Position numbers and translations under genes: made by a program
Notes under the pieces: model-generated
Seen by the model: only the letters and a program-made list of their open reading frames with translations
Told to the model about the DNA's origin: nothing
The model's database searches: none
In this document: positions 60,572-64,000 of the stretch, in pieces
Numbering within the stretch: the first letter of the stretch is position 1
How the letters are laid out: the number at the start of each line of letters is the position of its first letter
Assembly: GCA_034509735.1 (NCBI GenBank)
Contig: JACGWO010000005.1
Coordinates: forward strand, 19,085,264-19,149,263
Origin: Sesamum alatum
Taxonomy: Eukaryota; Streptophyta; Magnoliopsida; Lamiales; Pedaliaceae
Length of the DNA stretch: 64,000 bases
Direction of reading: 5' to 3'

Positions 60572-61295
60572 GCCTGAGGTAGTAAATTGCTCTGGACGAA
60601 TTGAACTGGAGTTGTTGAGTAAACCATACGCTAGTGCTATCGTGTGGAATGTACTTTTATTTTTGCCTGATAGTGTAGATAATTTTTCATCATACACAGA
60701 GTTCTTGAGCTATCTGATTGCTAAAGACAGGGTTGGACTGGCAAAGTTAGATGATTGTACCATGTTATTTTTGGGGCCTCCCTCGAATTTTCTAACTTCT
60801 TAATCTTTCTAGACCCATACGCCTTTATGGCGTGGTGCTAAATTTTCCTCAACCCTCGTGCAGTTGAAGATCCATGAGCGCGTTGTCATTTTATACTTGC
60901 TTGCCGGGATATAATGTTGTGTCTTCAGATGAAAGATCGTTGCCAATTACGTACTCCAGTGTTTTTTCCAAGGGTTCAAGGTTGATTAGTTCATCGCATG
61001 TCCAACAAGAAGCATTCCTGTGCTATTATCCAATCAGGTTAATGTCAATGATGTCTCTAGGTCATTGCCTTCTGAAGTGGAGTGCAAATATCATAATCAA
61101 TAGTTTCAGGCTGCTCTAAATGGAAAAATCCATAAAACTATTAAAACTGAGGCCGAGAAAAATGAGCGGCATTGGGAAACATTGTTATTTGCAGCAAATC
61201 TACTTTTCCGAGTACGCCAACAACATGGCAATCCACCTGAGCATGGCACGGGAGTCAATGATAGTGCATCATCATCATCTACATATACATGCTAA
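60572..61295 (+). pseudogene. FPA-like gene, SPOC domain and C-terminus (unit 2)
   Basis: After TTTCAG the frame reads [40 protein letters not shown] and [20 protein letters not shown] with PSNFLTS, ending in TAA at 60800. This is the main part of a SPOC domain of FPA type. After a frameshift it continues as in unit 1, with TEAEKNERHWETLLFAANLL and RQQHGNPPEHG. Its first 77 residues stay open, the best preserved of the three units, but the frame is broken after NFLTS. Confidence 0.75.
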
Positions 61296-62329
61296 CTATT
61301 ACTTCTTTCTTTCTTCTCTTTTCGATTACAATGAGAGTGCATATGACTTGATGTTTGTATTACCTTCTATTCTCACTTTCTAATAGTTGACTATTTAAGA
61401 AGAAGAAGATTCATTTCTATGTTGAGAATTCGTCAAGGTAATGGATTTCTCTTTCTACAATTCCATGTAACTATTTTGAATTTTAGCAGTTAGTGTTGGT
61501 TGTTAAGGTAGCTTGTTTCAATGAGAAAGAGTAACCTCTTTGTATGTGTTTTCAGTTTGTGGAACATTAATTAAATTGAAAACATGTTTGTTTAAATGTA
61601 TTTTTATTGGAAGTAAGAGGGTGCACGCACGTTGCACGTGGACAATCAACATTTATTTTATTTTTAAAAAAAAATAATTATAAAGATTATAAATAATTTT
61701 ACAAACTTTTAATTGTTTTGAAAAATATAAATTAATAATTATTATTTATTTTAGTACTAATATAAATTATTATATTGTTTATAAATAATAGCAATTTATT
61801 AAGTTATTTTTTTTTCATGAAATGTCCTTAAGGAATATATAGTTCCATGGTGAAATTTTGTGGAGTTGTGTTGATTCTATTATTTTTCTTTATATCTTTT
61901 GAATTTTGTTTGTGTTTGGGTTACTAATTCTATTATTTCTTGACATTATTGAGATATGTAGTTCTAATTTGATTTTTTAATGAAAAGTTTTAACGAAAAT
62001 ATATTGTTCGATTGTGTAGGTTGTAGTAAATTATATATGCATTTTGATGAGTTGTGATAGTGCATGAACATTTATTGAAATTGAATATTAAAGCCATAAT
62101 CAGATTGTTGAAAGCGTGGTAGTTAGATGTCGCATCAAAGAAATAAAAATATTATAGCGCAACTCTCGAACTCTGATGTGTACTAATAACTTTCGTTGTT
62201 TGTATGTTATGGCAATGAAGAATCGCTGATCTTCAATAATTTTTATTTCAGTTCACTATACTTCTGAAGTTATTTTTTTTTTTTTTAGATGTTGTTTCCA
62301 CTTTCTATGATTTTTTTTTTTACTTGGAT

Positions 62330-62955
62330 GACAGACGATTCCTTGAAGAATTATCCACACTCCAGTCTCGCTTGGGCTAAAAACCAAAATGTATTATCAA
62401 TTTTAATGAGTATTACCCTAATTTTGTGAAATTCACTAATTTTAAATTCCAAATATTGTTGATGAAGTTGAGTCAACATTTTCTCCTTATTAATCGGTTG
62501 TACATAATTGTCTTCAATTCCTCCTTCCGGATTTTGGAGCAGCAATCCCTTTGTAGAAGATCACGTCATCAAATCCTAACGTATTTACAAGATCTTTCAT
62601 AGGTCCACGAATTATATTGCAACCGGCGATTTCAGGTCACCGTCACTTAACTCTTGCTGGAGAGGCAAATTGGTGAAGGCAATCTTTTGCACAAGGAATA
62701 ATATCTTTTTCTTCTCTGCGTTTTAGTTTACCGAGAATATGTGTATCTTATGCTTGGGATAGTTATGGTTCTAGTGATCTTCAAAGAGAGTCTAAAATAT
62801 CAAGATACGAACCTCCTCGGTATGCTAAAACAATTGGATATCATCATGATTAGAGTGATTGAATGTGGAGGGGAATTATTGCAAAGAGAAGATCACCTAT
62901 TTGTCATGCTCGATTTAAGCTATAGGAGAATGGAACAACACTCTTATGTAAGTAT
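62330..62955 (+). pseudogene. FPA-like gene, exon before the SPOC domain (unit 3)
   Basis: The start gives RRFLEELSTLQSRLG, and the end gives MWRGIIAKRRSPICHAR, a clear match in form to the SPOC start of FPA-like proteins. Stops lie between. A GTAAGTAT donor follows at about 62947. Unit 2 has the same exon with other changes. Confidence 0.68.
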
Positions 62956-63722
62956 AAGTCTTTTGAACAAATTCTATTAATTCGATTTTCACATTCGCTA
63001 AATTCGTACGCTAAATAGTATTAATTTCCATATTATCACTTGTTTTCCTTGGGGCTAGGCATATAAAGTATTCAAAATAGATTGTTTGATGTTAAGTTGT
63101 TAACATATAAACAACAAATGTTATTTTTTCTAAATTAGATAAATCACAAAAATATTGCATCTCATTTTGCTTTACTATTTGTCCTAGTTTTTCCCCCTCT
63201 AAGAAAGGTTTGTTTTTCTTAGTATTAGCAAGTTAATTATTGTCAAGATGTTATCTACTATTCTGTTTACATTAGGCTCTCTCTTTATTTGCCGTCTTGA
63301 GATTTCAATTCGTGCACACAATATTTGAATATAACTTTGTTCCATCAAATTTGAAGTTAAGCATAACGATCTTTAACACATATGCATAATTAATTACTCA
63401 CAACAAAGTTTTGGAAGTTAAATTGTCGTCGTTTAAACTATAAAGATGTTGCTAAATTAGATATATTACATAAACGATGCATTTTATTCTATTTTGTTGA
63501 TATTCTATTTTATGTATTTCCTATAAGAGAGGATTTTATTTCCTAAATTTTAGCAAATTAAACCTTCTCAAAATGTTACCTACGCGTCATTGTGTCTACT
63601 TTAGGCTCTTTCTCGTTTTTTTAGTTTTCAGGGACTAAAAGTGGAAAAAACTTAATATAGAAATTTTATATATTTTCGTTACATCAAATTTTGATCTAAC
63701 AATATTTATTCTTACCTTTCAG

Positions 63723-64000
63723 GCCTGAGGTAGTTAATTGCTCTGGACGAATTGCACTGGAGTTGTTAAGTAAACAATATGCTAGTGCTATCGTGTTGAA
63801 TGCAATTTGATTTTTGCCTGATAGTGTAGATGATTTTTCATCATACATAGAGTTGTTGAGCTATCTGATTGCCAAAGACAGGGCTGGAGTGGCAAAGTTA
63901 GATGTTGGTACCATGTTATTTTTGGGGCCTTCGAATTTTCTAACTATGTTTCTTAATGTTTCCACACATGCAAGCCTTCATGGCCTAGTGCAAAATTTTC
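63723..64000 (+). pseudogene. FPA-like gene, SPOC domain (unit 3, cut by the window end)
   Basis: The frame reads [20 protein letters not shown], then a stop at NAI*F, then [40 protein letters not shown] and [20 protein letters not shown]. It includes the join between the SPOC middle and the LHGLV end that is shifted in unit 2. One TGA breaks it. Confidence 0.75.

Larger units (their letters stand above)
57420..64000 (+). repeat. Direct tandem duplication, 3.15 kb period
   Basis: Landmarks repeat at an even distance: TGATGAGTTGTGATA at 58901 and 62045; the exon start GCCTGAGGTAGT at 60572 and 63723; the block GTTGCACGTGGACAAT near 58490 and 61635. A partial first unit (57420-58900) lacks the middle. 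Introns and exons are both duplicated, so this is segmental duplication, not retroposition. The last unit runs off the window. Confidence 0.9.

Noticed and set aside
1..64000. tRNA genes, functional rRNA genes or origins
   Set aside because: None was recognised. The only tRNA-related words are the 12-base primer sites, and the only rRNA match is the 108-base fragment in Copia A.

Overview
This is nuclear DNA from a flowering plant. The evidence is AT-rich, repeat-laden sequence with plant-type Copia retrotransposons (methionyl-tRNA primer sites), three CACTA DNA transposons with CACTA/TAGTG ends, a Mutator-like transposase relic, a plant L1-type LINE with an RNase H domain, and decayed pieces of plant genes (FPA, ARF and CAND1 types). 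The species cannot be named from the sequence. I see no gene likely to be intact: every coding stretch I recognise is broken by stops, frameshifts or deletions.

Layout. 1-22 kb: a LINE on the + strand, split by Copia A (317-17282, target duplication CCAGC) and by a solo LTR (19212-21488, target duplication GTTAT). Copia A carries a related element, Copia B, inserted in reverse in its 5' LTR (1401-9127), and a mitochondrial-type large-subunit rRNA fragment in its leader. 22-26.6 kb: a tandem array of about 0.6 kb units interrupted by a second solo LTR (22825-24805, target duplication ATAAG). 27-42.6 kb: Copia C on the - strand, internally deleted. Its leader holds CACTA-1 (28890-34167, target duplication ATG) with decayed tnp2-like and tnp1-like genes. 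Its 5' LTR holds CACTA-2 (34758-40236), which carries three exons of a CAND1-like gene. 42.6-51 kb: low-content DNA, a third solo LTR (45475-47727) and a Mutator-like transposase relic. 51-64 kb: an RRM relic, a foldback element split by CACTA-3 (51898-56135, target duplication CTA; it carries an ARF exon), another foldback element, then a 3.15 kb direct duplication of SPOC and C-terminal exons from an FPA-like gene, running to the window edge.

The most noteworthy content is the capture of host gene exons by two different CACTA elements (CAND1-like and ARF-like), the tandemly duplicated FPA-like relic, organelle-like DNA inside retrotransposon sequence, and a GC-rich island just downstream of the primer site in three Copia elements. 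Family names rest on motifs read by eye; no database search was possible.
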